A stretch of DNA of 64,000 nucleotides from Henricia sp. BOLD:AAB3569 (lineage: Eukaryota > Echinodermata > Asteroidea > Spinulosida > Echinasteridae): positions 62,001 to 126,000 of the forward strand of contig JBBELK010000066.1 in the NCBI GenBank assembly GCA_037783545.1, read 5' to 3'. Below, piece after piece: positions 21,701 through 36,100 of the stretch. The notes beneath the pieces are model-generated. The model ran no database searches and had not been told where the DNA came from. It saw only the letters and a program-made list of their open reading frames with translations. Position 1 is the first letter of the stretch, and every line of letters starts with the position of its first letter. Made by a program: the position numbers and the translations under genes.

Positions 21701-24700
21701 TTGGAAATCAAGGAATTTTCCAACCAACTTCAAATTTTGCATGCTCCAAACTGTATATATTCCGCACTTGTCATGCAAAATTGACAGATTTTCGCTGGAA
21801 AATGACGGAGAAATTTCAGAGTTTAGGGAAAACGGAGCTCGGCTGCGTGGTTATTCCCCTAACCGTGGCTGTTGGGACACCCTGCGCATTCGCCGCGCTG
21901 GTGTACATTTGTACGGCCGTTGACTCACCCCAGATTGTGACGGGAATTAGGTCAAAGTGTGTCCCAAATGCCGGCAAATTTGGAAATCAAGGAATTTTCC
22001 AACCAACTTCAAATTTTGCATGCTCCAAACTGTATATATTCCGCACTTGTCATGCAAAATTGACAGATTTTCGCTGGGAAATGACGGAGAAATTTCAGAG
22101 TTTAGGAAAAACGGAGCTCGGCTGCGTGGTTATTCCCCTAACCGTGGCTGTTGGGACACCCTGCGCATGCGCCGCGCTGGTGTATATTTGTACGGCCGTT
22201 GACTCACCCCAGATTGTGACGGGAATTAGGTCAAAGTGTGTCCCAAATGCCGGCAAATTTGGAAATCAAGGAATTTTCCAACCAACTTAAAATTTTGCAT
22301 GCTCCAAACTATATATATTCCGCACTTGTCATGCAAAATTGACAGATTTTCGCTGGGAAATGACGGAGACATTTCAGAGTTTAGGGAAAACGGAGCTCGG
22401 CTGCGTGGTTATTCCCCTAACCGTGGCTGTTGGGACACCCTGCGCCGCGCTGGTGTACATTTGTACGGCCGTTGACTCACCCCAGATTGTGACGGGAATT
22501 AGGTCAAAGTGTGTCCCAAATGCCGGCAAATTTGGAAATCAAGGAATTTTCCAACCAACTTCAAATTTTGCATGCTCCAAACTGTATATATTCCGCACTT
22601 GTCATGCAAAATTGACAGATTTTCGCTTGGAAATGACGGAGTAATTTCAGAGTTTAGGGAAAACGGAGCTCGGCTGCGTGGTTATTCCCCTAACCGTGGC
22701 TGTTGGGACACCCTGCGCCGCGCTGGTGTACATTTGTACGGCCGTTGACTCACCCCAGATTGTGACGGGAATTACGTCAAAGTGTGTCCCAAATGCCGGC
22801 AAATTTGGAAATCAAGGAATTTTCCAACCAACTTCAAATTTTGCATGCTCCAAACTGTATATATTCCGCACTTGTCATGCAAAATTGACAGATTTTCACT
22901 GGAAAATGACGGAGAAATTTCAGAGTTTAGGGAAAACGGAGCTCGGCTGCGTGGTTATTCCCCTAACCGTGGCTGTTGGGACACCCTGCGCATGCGCCGC
23001 GCTGGTGTACATTTGTACGGCCGTTGACTCACCCCAGATTGTGACGGGAATTAGGTCAAAGTGTGTCCCAAATGCCGGCAAATTTGGAAATCAAGGAATT
23101 TTCCAACCAACTTCAAATTTTGCATGCTCCAAACTGTATATATTCCGCACTTGTCATGCAAAATTGACAGATTTTCGCTGGGAAATGACGGAGAAATTTT
23201 TAGAGTTTAGGGAAAACGGAGCTCGGCTGCGTGGTTATTCCCCTAACCGTGGCTGTTGGGACACCCTGCGCATGCGCCGCGCTGGTGTACATTTGTACGG
23301 CCGTTGACTCACCCCAGATTGTGACGGGAATTAGGTCAAAGTGTGTCCCAAATGCCGGCAAATTTGGAAATCAAGGAATTTTCCAACCAACTTCAAATTT
23401 TGCATGCTCCAAACTGTATATATTCCGCACTTGTCATGCGAAATTGACAGATTTTCGCTGGGAAATGACGGAGAAATTTCAGAGTTTAGGGAAAACGGAG
23501 CTCGGCTGCGTGGTTATTCCCCTAACCGTGGCTGTTGGGACACCCTGCGCCGCGCTGAGGTACATTTGTACGGCTGTTGACTCACCCCAGATTGTGACGG
23601 GAATTAGGTCAAAGTGTGTCCCAAATGCCGGCAAATTTGGAAATCAAGGAATTTTCCAACCAACTTCAAATTTTGCATGCTCCAAACTGTATATATTCCG
23701 CACTTGTCATGCAAAATTGACAGATTTTCGCTGGGAAATGACGGAGAAATTTCAGAGTTTAGGGAAAACGGAGCTCGGCTGCGTGGTTATTCCCCTAACC
23801 GTGGCTGTTGGGACACCCTGCGCCGCGCTGGTGTACATTTGTACGGCCGTTGACTCACCCCAGATTGTGACGGGAATTAGGTCAAAGTGTGTCCCAAATG
23901 CCGGCAAATTTGGAAATCAAGGAATTTTCCAACCAACTTCAAATTTTGCATGCTCCAAACTGTATATATTCCGCACTTGTCATGCAAAATTGACAGATTT
24001 TCGCTGGGAAATGACGGAGAAATTTCAGAGTTTAGGGAAAACGGAGCTCGGCTGCGTGGTTATTCCCCTAACCGTGGCTGTTGGGACACCCTGCGCCGCG
24101 CTGGTGTACATTTGTACGGCCGTTGACTCACCCCAGATTGTGACGGGAATTAGGTCAAAGTGTGTCCCAAATGCCGGCAAATTTGGAAATCAAGGAATTT
24201 TCCAACCAACTTCAAATTTTGCATGCTCCAAACTGTATATATTCCGCACTTGTCATGCAAAATTGACAGATTTTCGCTGGGAAATGACGGAGAAATTTCA
24301 GAGTTTAGGGAAAACGGAGCTCGGCTGCGTGGTTATTCCCCTAACCGTGGCTGTTGGGACACCCTGCGCATGCGCCGCGCTGGTGTACATTTGTACGGCC
24401 GTTGACTCACCCCAGATTGTGAAGGGAATTAGGTCAAAGTGTGTCCCAAATCCCGGCAAATTTGGAAATCAAGGAATTGTCCAACCAACTTCAAATTGTG
24501 CATGCTCCAAACTGTATATATTCCGCACTTGTCATGCAAAATTTACAGATTTTCGCTTGGAAATGACGGAGAAATTTCAGAGTTTATGGAAAACGGGGCT
24601 CGGCTGCGTGGTTATTCCCCTAACCGTGGCTGTTGGGACACCCTGCGCATGCGCCGCGCTGGTGTACATTTGTACCGCCGTTGACTCACCCCAGATTGTG

Positions 24701-27646
24701 ACGGGAATTAGGTCAAAGTGTGTCCCAAATGCCGGCAAATTTGGAAATCAAGGAATTTTCCAACCAACTTCAAATTTTGCATGCTCCAAACTGTATATAT
24801 TCCGCACTTGTCATGCAAAATTGACAGATTTTCGCTGGGAAATGACGGAGAAATTTTAGAGTTTAGGGAAAACGGAGCTCGGCTGCGTGGTTATTCCCCT
24901 AACCGTGGCTGTTGGGACACCCTGCGCCGCGCTGAGGTACATTTGTACGGCCGTTGACTCACCCCAGATTGTGACGGGAATTAGGTCAAAGTGTGTCCCA
25001 AATGCCGGCAAATTTGGAAATCAAGGAATTTTCCAACCAACTTCAAATTTTGCATGCTCCAAACTGTATATATTCCGCACTTGTCATGCAAAATTGACAG
25101 ATTTTCGCTGGGAAATGACGGAGAAATTTCAGAGTTTAAGGAAAACGGAGCTCGGCTGCGTGGTTATTCCCCTAACCGTGGCTGTTGGGACACCCTGCGC
25201 CGCGCTGGTGTACATTTGTACGGCCGTTGACTCACCCCAGATTGTGACGGGAATTAGGTCAAAGTGTGTCCCAAATGCCTGCAAATTTGGAAATCAAGGA
25301 ATTTTCCAACCAACTTCAAATTTTGCATGCTCCAAACTGTATATATTCCGCACTTGTCATGCAAAATTGACAGATTTTCGCTGGGAAATGACGGAGAAAT
25401 TTCAGAGTTTAGGGAAAACGGAGCTCGGCTGCGTGGTTATTCCCCTAACCGTGGCTGTTGGGACACCCTGCGCCGCGCTGGTGTACATTTGTACGGCCGT
25501 TGACTCACCCCAGATTGTGACGGGAATTAGGTCAAAGTGTGTCCCAAATGCCGGCAAATTTGGAAATCAAGGAATTTTCCAACCAACTTCAAATTTTGCA
25601 TGCTCCAAACTGTATATATTCCGCACTTGTCATGCAAAATTGACAGATTTTCGCTGGGAAATGACGGAGAAATTTCAGAGTTTAGGAAAAACGGAGCTCG
25701 GCTGCGTGGTTATTCCCCTAACCGTGGCTGTTGGGACACCCTGCGCATGCGCCGCGCTGGTGTACATTTGTACGGCCGTTGACTCACCCCAGATTGTGAA
25801 GGGAATTAGGTCAAAGTGTGTCCCAAATCCCGGCAAATTTGGAAATCAAGGAATTTTCCAACCAACTTCAAATTTTGCATGCTCCAAACTGTATATATTC
25901 CGCACTTGTCATGCGAAATTGACAGATTTTCGCTGGGAAATGACGGAGAAATTTCAGAGTTTAGGGAAAACGGAGCTCGGCTGCGTGGTTATTCCCCTAA
26001 CCGTGGCTGTTGGGACACCCTGCGCCGCGCTGAGGTACATTTGTACGGCCGTTGACTCACCCCAGATTGTGACGGGAATTAGGTCAAAGTGTGTCCCAAA
26101 TGCCGGCAAATTTGGAAATCAAGGAATTTTCCAACCAACTTCAAATTTTGCATGCTCCAAACTGTATATATTCCGCACTTGTCATGCAAAATTGACAGAT
26201 TTTCGCTGGGAAATGACGGAGAAATTTCAGAGTTTAGGGAAAACGGAGCTCGGCTGCGTGGTTATTCCCCTAATCGTGGCTGTTGGGACACCCTGCGCAT
26301 GCGCCGCGCTGGTGTACATTTGTACGGCCGTTGACTCACCCCAGATTGTGACGGGAATTAGGTCAGTGTGTCCCAAATGCCGGCAAATTTGGAAATCAAG
26401 GAATTTTCCAACCAACTTCAAATTTTGCATGCTCCAAACTGTATATATTCCGCACTTGTCATGCAAAATTGACAGATTTTCGCTGGGAAATGACGGAGAA
26501 ATTTCAGAGTTTAGGAAAAACGGAGCTCGGCTGCGTGGTTATTCCCCTAACCGTGGCTGTTGGGACACCCTGCGCATGCGCCGCGCTGGTGTATATTTGT
26601 ACGGCCGTTGACTCACCCCAGATTGTGACGGGAATTAGGTCAAAGTGTGTCCCAAATGCCGGCAAATTTGGAAATCAAGGAATTTTCCAACCAACTTCAA
26701 ATTTTGCATGCTCCAAACTATATATATTCCGCACTTGTCATGCAAAATTGACAGATTTTCGCTGGGAAATGACGGAGACATTTCAGAGTTTAGGGAAAAC
26801 GGAGCTCGGCTGCGTGGTTATTCCCCTAACCGTGGCTGTTGGGACACCCTGCGCCGCGCTGGTGTACATTTGTACGGCCGTTGACTCACCCCAGATTGTG
26901 ACGGGAATTAGGTCAAAGTGTGTCCCAAATGCCGGCAAATTTGGAAATCAAGGAATTGTCCAACCAACTTCAAATTGTGCATGCTCCAAACTGTATATAT
27001 TCCGCACTTGTCATGCAAAATTTACAGATTTTCGCTGGGAAATGACGGAGAAATTTCAGAGTTTATGGAAAACGGGGCTCGGCTGCGTGGTTATTCCCCT
27101 AACCGTGGCTGTTGGGACACCCTGCGCATGCGCCGCGCTGGTGTACATTTGTACCGCCGTTGACTCACCCCAGATTGTGACGGGAATTAGGTCAAAGTGT
27201 GTCCCAAATGCCGGCAAATTTGGAAATCAAGGAATTTTCCAACCAACTTCAAATTTTGCATGCTCCAAACTGTATATATTCCGCACTTGTCATGCAAAAT
27301 TGACAGATTTTCGCTGGGAAATGACGGAGAAATTTTAGAGTTTAGGGAAAACGGAGCTCGGCTGCGTGGTTATTCCCCTAACCGTGGCTGTTGGGACACC
27401 CTGCGCATGCGCCGCGCTGGTGTACATTTGTACGGCCGTTGACTCACCCCAGATTGTGACGGGAATTAGGTCAAAGTGTGTCCCAAATGCCGACAAATTT
27501 GGAAATCAAGGAATTTTCCAACCAACTTCAAATTTTGCATGCTCCAAACTGTATATATTCCGCACTTGTCATGCAAAATTTACAGATTTTCGCTGGGAAA
27601 TGACGGAGAAATTTCAGAGTTTAGGAAAAACGGAGCTCGGCTGCGT
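18797..27646 (+). repeat. Mosaic stretch of mixed monomer variants
   Basis: No single period dominates here. The L-D-R-I-T cassette reappears from register 20568 to 21678. Monomers with single-base or frame-changing lesions cluster: AAATTTTAGAG near 20150, 24855 and 27334; AAATTTTTAGAG (one extra T) near 20425 and 23197; GACGTGAATT near 20271; and a second 277-bp monomer with the 2-bp deletion near 26365. From about 21.9 kb a new marker set appears (TTAGGAAAAACGG with GTGTATATTTG, then AACTATATATATTCC with GGAGACATTT) that dominates the right half of the array. The stretch is the transition between left-type and right-type monomers. Confidence 0.8.
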
Positions 27647-30600
27647 GGTTATTCCCCTAACCGTGGCTGTTGGGACACCCTGCGCATGCGCCGCGCTGGT
27701 GTATATTTGTACGGCCGTTGACTCACCCCAGATTGTGACGGGAATTAGGTCAAAGTGTGTCCCAAATGCCGGCAAATTTGGAAATCAAGGAATTTTCCAA
27801 CCAACTTCAAATTTTGCATGCTCCAAACTATATATATTCCGCACTTGTCATGCAAAATTGACAGATTTTCGCTGGGAAATGACGGAGACATTTCAGAGTT
27901 TAGGGAAAACTGAGCTCGGCTGCGTGGTTATTCCCCGAACCGTGGCTGTTGGGACACCCTGCGCCGCGCTGGTGTACATTTGTACGGCCGTTGACTCACC
28001 CCAGATTGTGACGGGAATTAGGTCAAAGTGTGTCCCAAATGCCGGCAAATTTGGAAATCAAGGAATTTTCCAACCAACTTCAAATTTTGCCTGCTCCAAA
28101 CTGTATATATTCCGCACTTGTCATGCAAAATTGACAGATTTTCGCTGGGAAATGACGGAGAAATTTCAGAGTTTAGGGAAAACGGAGCTCGGCTGCGTGG
28201 TTATTCCCCTAACCGTGGCTGTTGGGACACCCTGCGCCGCGCTGGTGTACATTTGTACGGCCGTTGACTCACCCCAGATTGTGACGGGAATTACGTCAAA
28301 GTGTGTCCCAAATGCCGGCAAATTTGGAAATCAAGGAATTTTCCAACCAACTTCAAATTTTGCATGCTCCAAACTATATATATTCCGCACTTGTCATGCA
28401 AAATTGACAGATTTTCGCTGGGAAATGACGGAGACATTTCAGAGTTTAGGGAAAACGGAGCTCGGCTGCGTGGTTATTCCCCTAACCGTGGCTGTTGGGA
28501 CACCCTGCGCCGCGCTGGTGTACATTTGTACGGCCGTTGACTCACCCCAGATTGTGACGGGAATTAGGTCAAAGTGTGTCCCAAATGCCGGCAAATTTGG
28601 AAATCAAGGAATTTTCCAACCAACTTCAAATTTTGCATGCTCCAAACTGTATATATTCCGCACTTGTCATGCAAAATTGACAGATTTTCGCTGGGAAATG
28701 ACGGAGAAATTTCAGAGTTTAGGGAAAACGGAGCTCGGCTGCGTGGTTATTCCCCTAACCGTGGCTGTTGGGACACCCTGCGCCGCGCTGGTGTACATTT
28801 GTACGGCCGTTGACTCACCCCAGATTGTGACGGGAATTAGGTCAAAGTGTGTCCCAAATGCCGGCAAATTTGGAAATCAAGGAATTGTCCAACCAACTTC
28901 AAATTGTGCATGCTCCAAACTGTATATATTCCGCACTTGTCATGCAAAATTTACAGATTTTCGCTGGGAAATGACGGAGATATTTCAGAGTTTATGGAAA
29001 ACGGGGCTCGGCTGCGTGGTTATTCCCCTAACCGTGGCTGTTGGGACACCCTGCGCATGCGCCGCGCTGGTGTACATTTGTACCGCCGTTGACTCACCCC
29101 AGATTGTGACGGGAATTAGGTCAAAGTGTGTCCCAAATGCCGGCAAATTTGGAAATCAAGGAATTTTCCAACCAACTTCAAATTTTGCATGCTCCAAACT
29201 GTATATATTCCGCACTTGTCATGCAAAATTGACAGATTTTCGCTGGGAAATGACGGAGAAATTTTAGAGTTTAGGGAAAACGGAGCTCGGCTGCGTGGTT
29301 ATTCCCCTAACCGTGGCTGTTGGGACACCCTGCGCCGCGCTTGTGTACATTTGTACGGCCGTTGACTCACCCCAGATTGTGACGTGAATTAGGTCAAAGT
29401 GTGTCCCAAATGCCGGCAAATTTGGAAATCAAGGAATTTTCCAACCAACTTCAAATTTTGCATGCTCCAAACTGTATATATTCCGCACTTGTCATGCAAA
29501 ATTGACAGATTTTCGCTGGGAAAAGACGGAGAAATTTTTAGAGTTTAGGGAAAACGGAGCTCGGCTGCGTGGTTATTCCCCTAACCGTGGCTGTTGGGAC
29601 ACCCTGCGCATGCGCCGCGCTGGTGTACATTTGTACGGCCGTTGACTCACCCCAGATTGTGACGGGAATTAGGTCAAAGTGTGTCCCAAATGCCGGCAAA
29701 TTTGGAAATCAAGGAATTTTCCAACCAACTTCAAATTTTGCATGCTCCAAACTGTATATATTCCGCACTTGTCATGCGAAATTGACAGATTTTCGCTGGG
29801 AAATGACGGAGAAATTTCAGAGTTTAGGGAAAACGGAGCTCGGCTGCGTGGTTATTCCCCTAACCGTGGCTGTTGGGACACCCTGCGCCGCGCTGAGGTA
29901 CATTTGTACGGCCGTTGACTCACCCCAGATTGTGACGGGAATTAGGTCAAAGTGTGTCCCAAATGCCGGCAAATTTGGAAATCAAGGAATTTTCCAACCA
30001 ACTTCAAATTTTGCATGCTCCAAACTGTATATATTCCGCACTTGTCATGCAAAATTGACAGATTTTCGCTGGGAAATGACGGAGAAATTTCAGAGTTTAG
30101 GGAAAACGGAGCTCGGCTGCGTGGTTATTCCCCTAACCGTGGCTGTTGGGACACCCTGCGCCGCGCTGGTGTACATTTGTACGGCCGTTGACTCACCCCA
30201 GATTGTGACGGGAATTAGGTCAAAGTGTGTCCCAAATGCCGGCAAATTTGGAAATCAAGGAATTTTCCAACCAACTTCAAAATTTGCATGCTCCAAACTG
30301 TATATATTCCGCACTTGTCATGCAAAATTGACAGATTTTCGCTGGGAAATGACGGAGAAATTTCAGAGTTTAGGAAAAACGGAGCTCGGCTGCGTGGTTA
30401 TTCCCCTAACCGTGGCTGTTGGGACACCCTGCGCATGCGCCGCGCTGGTGTATATTTGTACGGCCGTTGACTGACCCCAGATTGTGACGGGAATTAGGTC
30501 AAAGTGTGTCCCAAATGCCGGCAAATTTGGAAATCAAGGAATTTTCCAACCAACTTCAAATTTTGCATGCTCCAAACTATATATATTCCGCACTAGTCAT

Positions 30601-33144
30601 GCAAAATTGACAGATTTTCGCTGGGAAATGACGGAGACATTTCAGAGTTTAGGGAAAACGGAGCTCGGCTGCGTGGTTATTCCCCTAACCGTGGCTGTTG
30701 GGACACCCTGCGCCGCGCTGGTGTACATTTGTACGGCCGTTGACTCACCCCAGATTGTGACGGGAATTAGGTCAAAGTGTGTCCCAAATGCCGGCAAATT
30801 TGGAAATCAAGGAATTTTCCAACCAACTTCAAATTTTGCCTGCTCCAAACTGTATATATTCCGCACTTGTCATGCAAAATTGACAGATTTTCGCTGGGAA
30901 ATGACGGAGAAATTTCAGAGTTTAGGGAAAACGGAGCTCGGCTGCGTGGTTATTCCCCTAACCGTGGCTGTTGGGACACCCTGCGCCGCGCTGGTGTACA
31001 TTTGTACGGCCGTTGACTCACCCCAGATTGTGACGGGAATTACGTCAAAGTGTGTCCCAAATGCCGGCAAATTTGGAAATCAAGGAATTTTCCAACCAAC
31101 TTCAAATTTTGCATGCTCCAAACTATATATATTCCGCACTTGTCATGCAAAATTGACAGATTTTCGCTGGGAAATGACGGAGACATTTCAGAGTTTAGGG
31201 AAAACGGAGCTCGGCTGCGTGGTTATTCCCCTAACCGTGGCTGTTGGGACACCCTGCGCCGCGCTGGTGTACATTTGTACGGCCGTTGACTCACCCCAGA
31301 TTGTGACGGGAATTAGGTCAAAGTGTGTCCCAAATGCCGGCAAATTTGGAAATCAAGGAATTTTCCAACCAACTTCAAATTTTGCATGCTCCAAACTGTA
31401 TATATTCCGCACTTGTCATGCAAAATTGACAGATTTTCGCTGGGAAATGACGGAGAAATTTCAGAGTTTAGGGAAAACGGAGCTCGGCTGCGTGGTTATT
31501 CCCCTAACCGTGGCTGTTGGGACACCCTGCGCCGCGCTGGTGTACATTTGTACGGCCGTTGACTCACCCCAGATTGTGACGGGAATTAGGTCAAAGTGTG
31601 TCCCAAATGCCGGCAAATTTGGAAATCAAGGAATTGTCCAACCAACTTCAAATTGTGCATGCTCCAAACTGTATATATTCCGCACTTGTCATGCAAAATT
31701 TACAGATTTTCGCTGGGAAATGACGGAGATATTTCAGAGTTTATGGAAAACGGGGCTCGGCTGCGTGGTTATTCCCCTAACCGTGGCTGTTGGGACACCC
31801 TGCGCATGCGCCGCGCTGGTGTACATTTGTACCGCCGTTGACTCACCCCAGATTGTGACGGGAATTAGGTCAAAGTGTGTCCCAAATGCCGGCAAATTTG
31901 GAAATCAAGGAATTTTCCAACCAACTTCAAATTTTGCATGCTCCAAACTGTATATATTCCGCACTTGTCATGCAAAATTGACAGATTTTCGCTGGGAAAT
32001 GACGGAGAAATTTTAGAGTTTAGGGAAAACGGAGCTCGGCTGCGTGGTTATTCCCCTAACCGTGGCTGTTGGGACACCCTGCGCCGCGCTTGTGTACATT
32101 TGTACGGCCGTTGACTCACCCCAGATTGTGACGTGAATTAGGTCAAAGTGTGTCCCAAATGCCGGCAAATTTGGAAATCAAGGAATTTTCCAACCAACTT
32201 CAAATTTTGCATGCTCCAAACTGTATATATTCCGCACTTGTCATGCAAAATTGACAGATTTTCGCTGGGAAAAGACGGAGAAATTTTTAGAGTTTAGGGA
32301 AAACGGAGCTCGGCTGCGTGGTTATTCCCCTAACCGTGGCTGTTGGGACACCCTGCGCATGCGCCGCGCTGGTGTACATTTGTACGGCCGTTGACTCACC
32401 CCAGATTGTGACGGGAATTAGGTCAAAGTGTGTCCCAAATGCCGGCAAATTTGGAAATCAAGGAATTTTCCAACCAACTTCAAATTTTGCATGCTCCAAA
32501 CTGTATATATTCCGCACTTGTCATGCGAAATTGACAGATTTTCGCTGGGAAATGACGGAGAAATTTCAGAGTTTAGGGAAAACGGAGCTCGGCTGCGTGG
32601 TTATTCCCCTAACCGTGGCTGTTGGGACACCCTGCGCCGCGCTAAGGTACATTTGTACGGCCGTTGACTCACCCCAGATTGTGACGGGAATTAGGTCAAA
32701 GTGTGTCCCAAATGCCGGCAAATTTGGAAATCAAGGAATTTTCCAACCAACTTCAAATTTTGCATGCTCCAAACTGTATATATTCCGCACTTGTCATGCA
32801 AAATTGACAGATTTTCGCTGGGAAATGACGGAGAAATTTCAGAGTTTAGGGAAAACGGAGCTCGGCTGCGTGGTTATTCCCCTAACCGTGGCTGTTGGGA
32901 CACCCTGCGCCGCGCTGGTGTACATTTGTACGGCCGTTGACTCACCCCAGATTGTGACGGGAATTAGGTCAAAGTGTGTCCCAAATGCCGGCAAATTTGG
33001 AAATCAAGGAATTTTCCAACCAACTTCAAAATTTGCATGCTCCAAACTGTATATATTCCGCACTTGTCATGCAAAATTGACAGATTTTCGCTGGGAAATG
33101 ACGGAGAAATTTCAGAGTTTAGGAAAAACGGAGCTCGGCTGCGT
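27647..33144 (+). repeat. 2749-bp higher-order repeat (10-mer), two tandem copies
   Basis: Copies are 27647-30395 and 30396-33144, both with the same interval pattern 273x4, 279, 273, 280, 273x2, 279. They share many private marks: TTTTGCCTGC, GAGATATTTCAG with TTTATGGAAAACGGGG, AAATTTTAGAG, GCTTGTGTAC, GACGTGAATT, GGGAAAAGACGG and CAAAATTTGC. I found about five differences: near 27723/30472, 27855/30595, 27911, 27937 and 32644. The first monomer of a third copy (33145 on) shares the second copy's private GACTGACCCC and CACTAGTC, then the series breaks off. Confidence 0.93.
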
Positions 33145-36100
33145 GGTTATTCCCCTAACCGTGGCTGTTGGGACACCCTGCGCATGCGCCGCGCTGGTGT
33201 ATATTTGTACGGCCGTTGACTGACCCCAGATTGTGACGGGAATTAGGTCAAAGTGTGTCCCAAATGCCGGCAAATTTGGAAATCAAGGAATTTTCCAACC
33301 AACTTCAAATTTTGCATGCTCCAAACTATATATATTCCGCACTAGTCATGCAAAATTGACAGATTTTCGCTGGGAAATGACGGAGACATTTCAGAGTTTA
33401 GGGAAAACGGAGCTCGGCTGCGTGGTTATTCCCCTAACCGTGGCTGTTGGGACACCCTGCGCCGCGCTGGTGTACATTTGTACGGCCGTTGACTCACCCC
33501 AGATTGTGACGGGAATTAGGTCAAAGTGTGTCCCAAATGCCGGCAAATTTGGAAATCAAGGAATTTTCCAACCAACTTCAAATTGTGCATGCTCCAAACT
33601 GTATATATTCCGCACTTGTCATGCAAAATTTACAGATTTTCGCTGGGAAATGACGGAGAAATTTCAGAGTTTAGGGAAAACGGGGCTCGGCTGCGTGGTT
33701 ATTCCCCTAACCGTGGCTGTTGGGACACCCTGCGCATGCGCCGCGCTGGTGTACATTTGTACCGCCGTTGACTCACCCCAGATTGTGACGGGAATTAGGT
33801 CAAAGTGTGTCCCAAATGACGGCAAATTTGGAAATCAAGGAATTTTCCAACCAACTTCAAATTTTGCATGCTCCAAACTGTATATATTCCGCACTTGTCA
33901 TGCAAAATTGACAGATTTTCGCTGGGAAATGACGGAGAAATTTCAGAGTTTAGGTAAAACGGAGCTCGGCTGCGTGGTTATTCCCCTAACCGTGGCTGTT
34001 GGGACACCCTGCGCCGCGCTGGTGTACATTTGTACGGCCGTTGACTCACCCCAGATTGTGACGGGAATTACGTCAAAGTGTGTCCCAAATGCCGGCAAAT
34101 TTGGAAATCAAGGAATTTTCCAACCAACTTCAAATTTTGCATGCTCCAAACTGTATATATTCCGCACTTGTCATGCAAAATTGACAGATTTTCGCTGGGA
34201 AATGACGGAGAAATTTCAGAGTTTAGGAAAAACGGAGCTCGGCTGCGTGGTTATTCCCCTAACCGTGGCTGTTGGGACACCCTGCGCATGCGCCGCGCTG
34301 GTGTATATTTGTACGGCCGTTGACTCACCCCAGATTGTGACGGGAATTAGGTCAAAGTGTGTCCCAAATGCCGGCAAATTTGGAAATCAAGGAATTTTCG
34401 AACCAACTTCAAATTTTGCATGCTCCAAACTATATATATTCCGCACTTGTCATGCAAAATTGACAGATTTTCGCTGGGAAATGACGGAGACATTTCAGAG
34501 TTTAGGGAAAACGGAGCTCGGCTGCGTGGTTATTCCCCTAACCGTGGCTGTTGGGACACCCTGCGCCGCGCTGGTGTACATTTGTACGGCCGTTGACTCA
34601 CCCCAGATTGTGACGGGAATTAGGTCAAAGTGTGTCCCAAATGCCGGCAAATTTGGAAATCAAGGAATTTTCCAACCAACTTCAAATTTTGCATGCTCCA
34701 AACTGTATATATTCCGCACTTGTCATGCAAAATTGACAGATTTTCGCTGGGAAATGACGGAGAAATTTCAGAGTTTAGGGAAAACGGAGCTCGGCTGCGT
34801 GGTTATTCCCCTAACCGTGGCTGTTGGGACACCCTGCGCCGCGCTGGTGTACATTTGTACGGCCGTTGACTCACCCCAGATTGTGACGGGAATTAGGTCA
34901 AAGTGTGTCCCAAATGCCGGCTAATTTGGAAATCAAGGAATTTTCCAACCAACTTCAAATTTTGCATGCTCCAAACTGTATATATTCCGCACTTGTCATG
35001 CAAAATTTACAGATTTTCGCTGGGAAATGACGGAGAAATTTCAGAGTTTACGGAAAACGGGGCTCGGCTGCGTGGTTAAACCCCTAACCGTGGCTGTTGG
35101 GACACCCTGCGCATGCGCCGCGCTGGTGTACATTTGTACCGCCGTTGACTCACCCCAGATTGTGACGGGAATTAGGTCAAAGTGTGTCCCAAATGCCGGC
35201 AAATTTGGAAATCAAGGAATTTTCCAACCAACTTCAAATTTTGCATGCTCCAAACTGTATATATTCCGCACTTGTCATGCGAAATTGACAGATTTTCGCT
35301 GGGAAATGACGGAGAAATTTCAGAGTTTAGGGAAAACGGAGCTCGGCTGCGTGGTTATTCCCCTAACCGTGGCTGTTGGGACACCCTGCGCCGCGCTGAG
35401 GTACATTTGTACGGCCGTTGACTCACCCCAGATTGTGACGGGAATTAGGTCAAAGTGTGTCCCAAATGCCGGCAAATTTGGAAATCAAGGAATTTTCCAA
35501 CCAACTTCAAATTTTGCATGCTCCAAACTGTATATATTCCGCACTTGTCATGCAAAATTGACAGATTTTCGCTGGGAAATGACGGAGAAATTTCAGAGTT
35601 TAGGGAAAACGGAGCTCGGCTGCGTGGTTATTCCCCTAACCGTGGCTGTTGGGACACCCTGCGCCGCGCTGGTGTACATTTGTACGGCCGTTGACTCACC
35701 CCAGATTGTGACGGGAATTACGTCAAAGTGTGTCCCAAATGCCGGCAAATTTGGAAATCAAGGAATTTTCCAACCAACTTCAAATTTTGCATGCTCCAAA
35801 CTGTATATATTCCGCACTTGTCATGCAAAATTGACATATTTTCGCTGGGAAATGACGGAGACATTTCAGAGTTTAGGGAAAACGGAGCTCGGCTGCGTGG
35901 TTATTCCCCTAACCGTGGCTGTTGGGACACCCTGCGCCGCGCTGGTGTACATTTGTACGGCCGTTGACTCACCCCAGATTGTGACGGGAATTAGGTCAAA
36001 GTGTGTCCCAAATGCCGGCAAATTTGGAAATCAAGGAATTTTCCAACCAACTTCAAATTTTGCATGCTCCAAACTGTATATATTCCGCACTTGTCATGCA

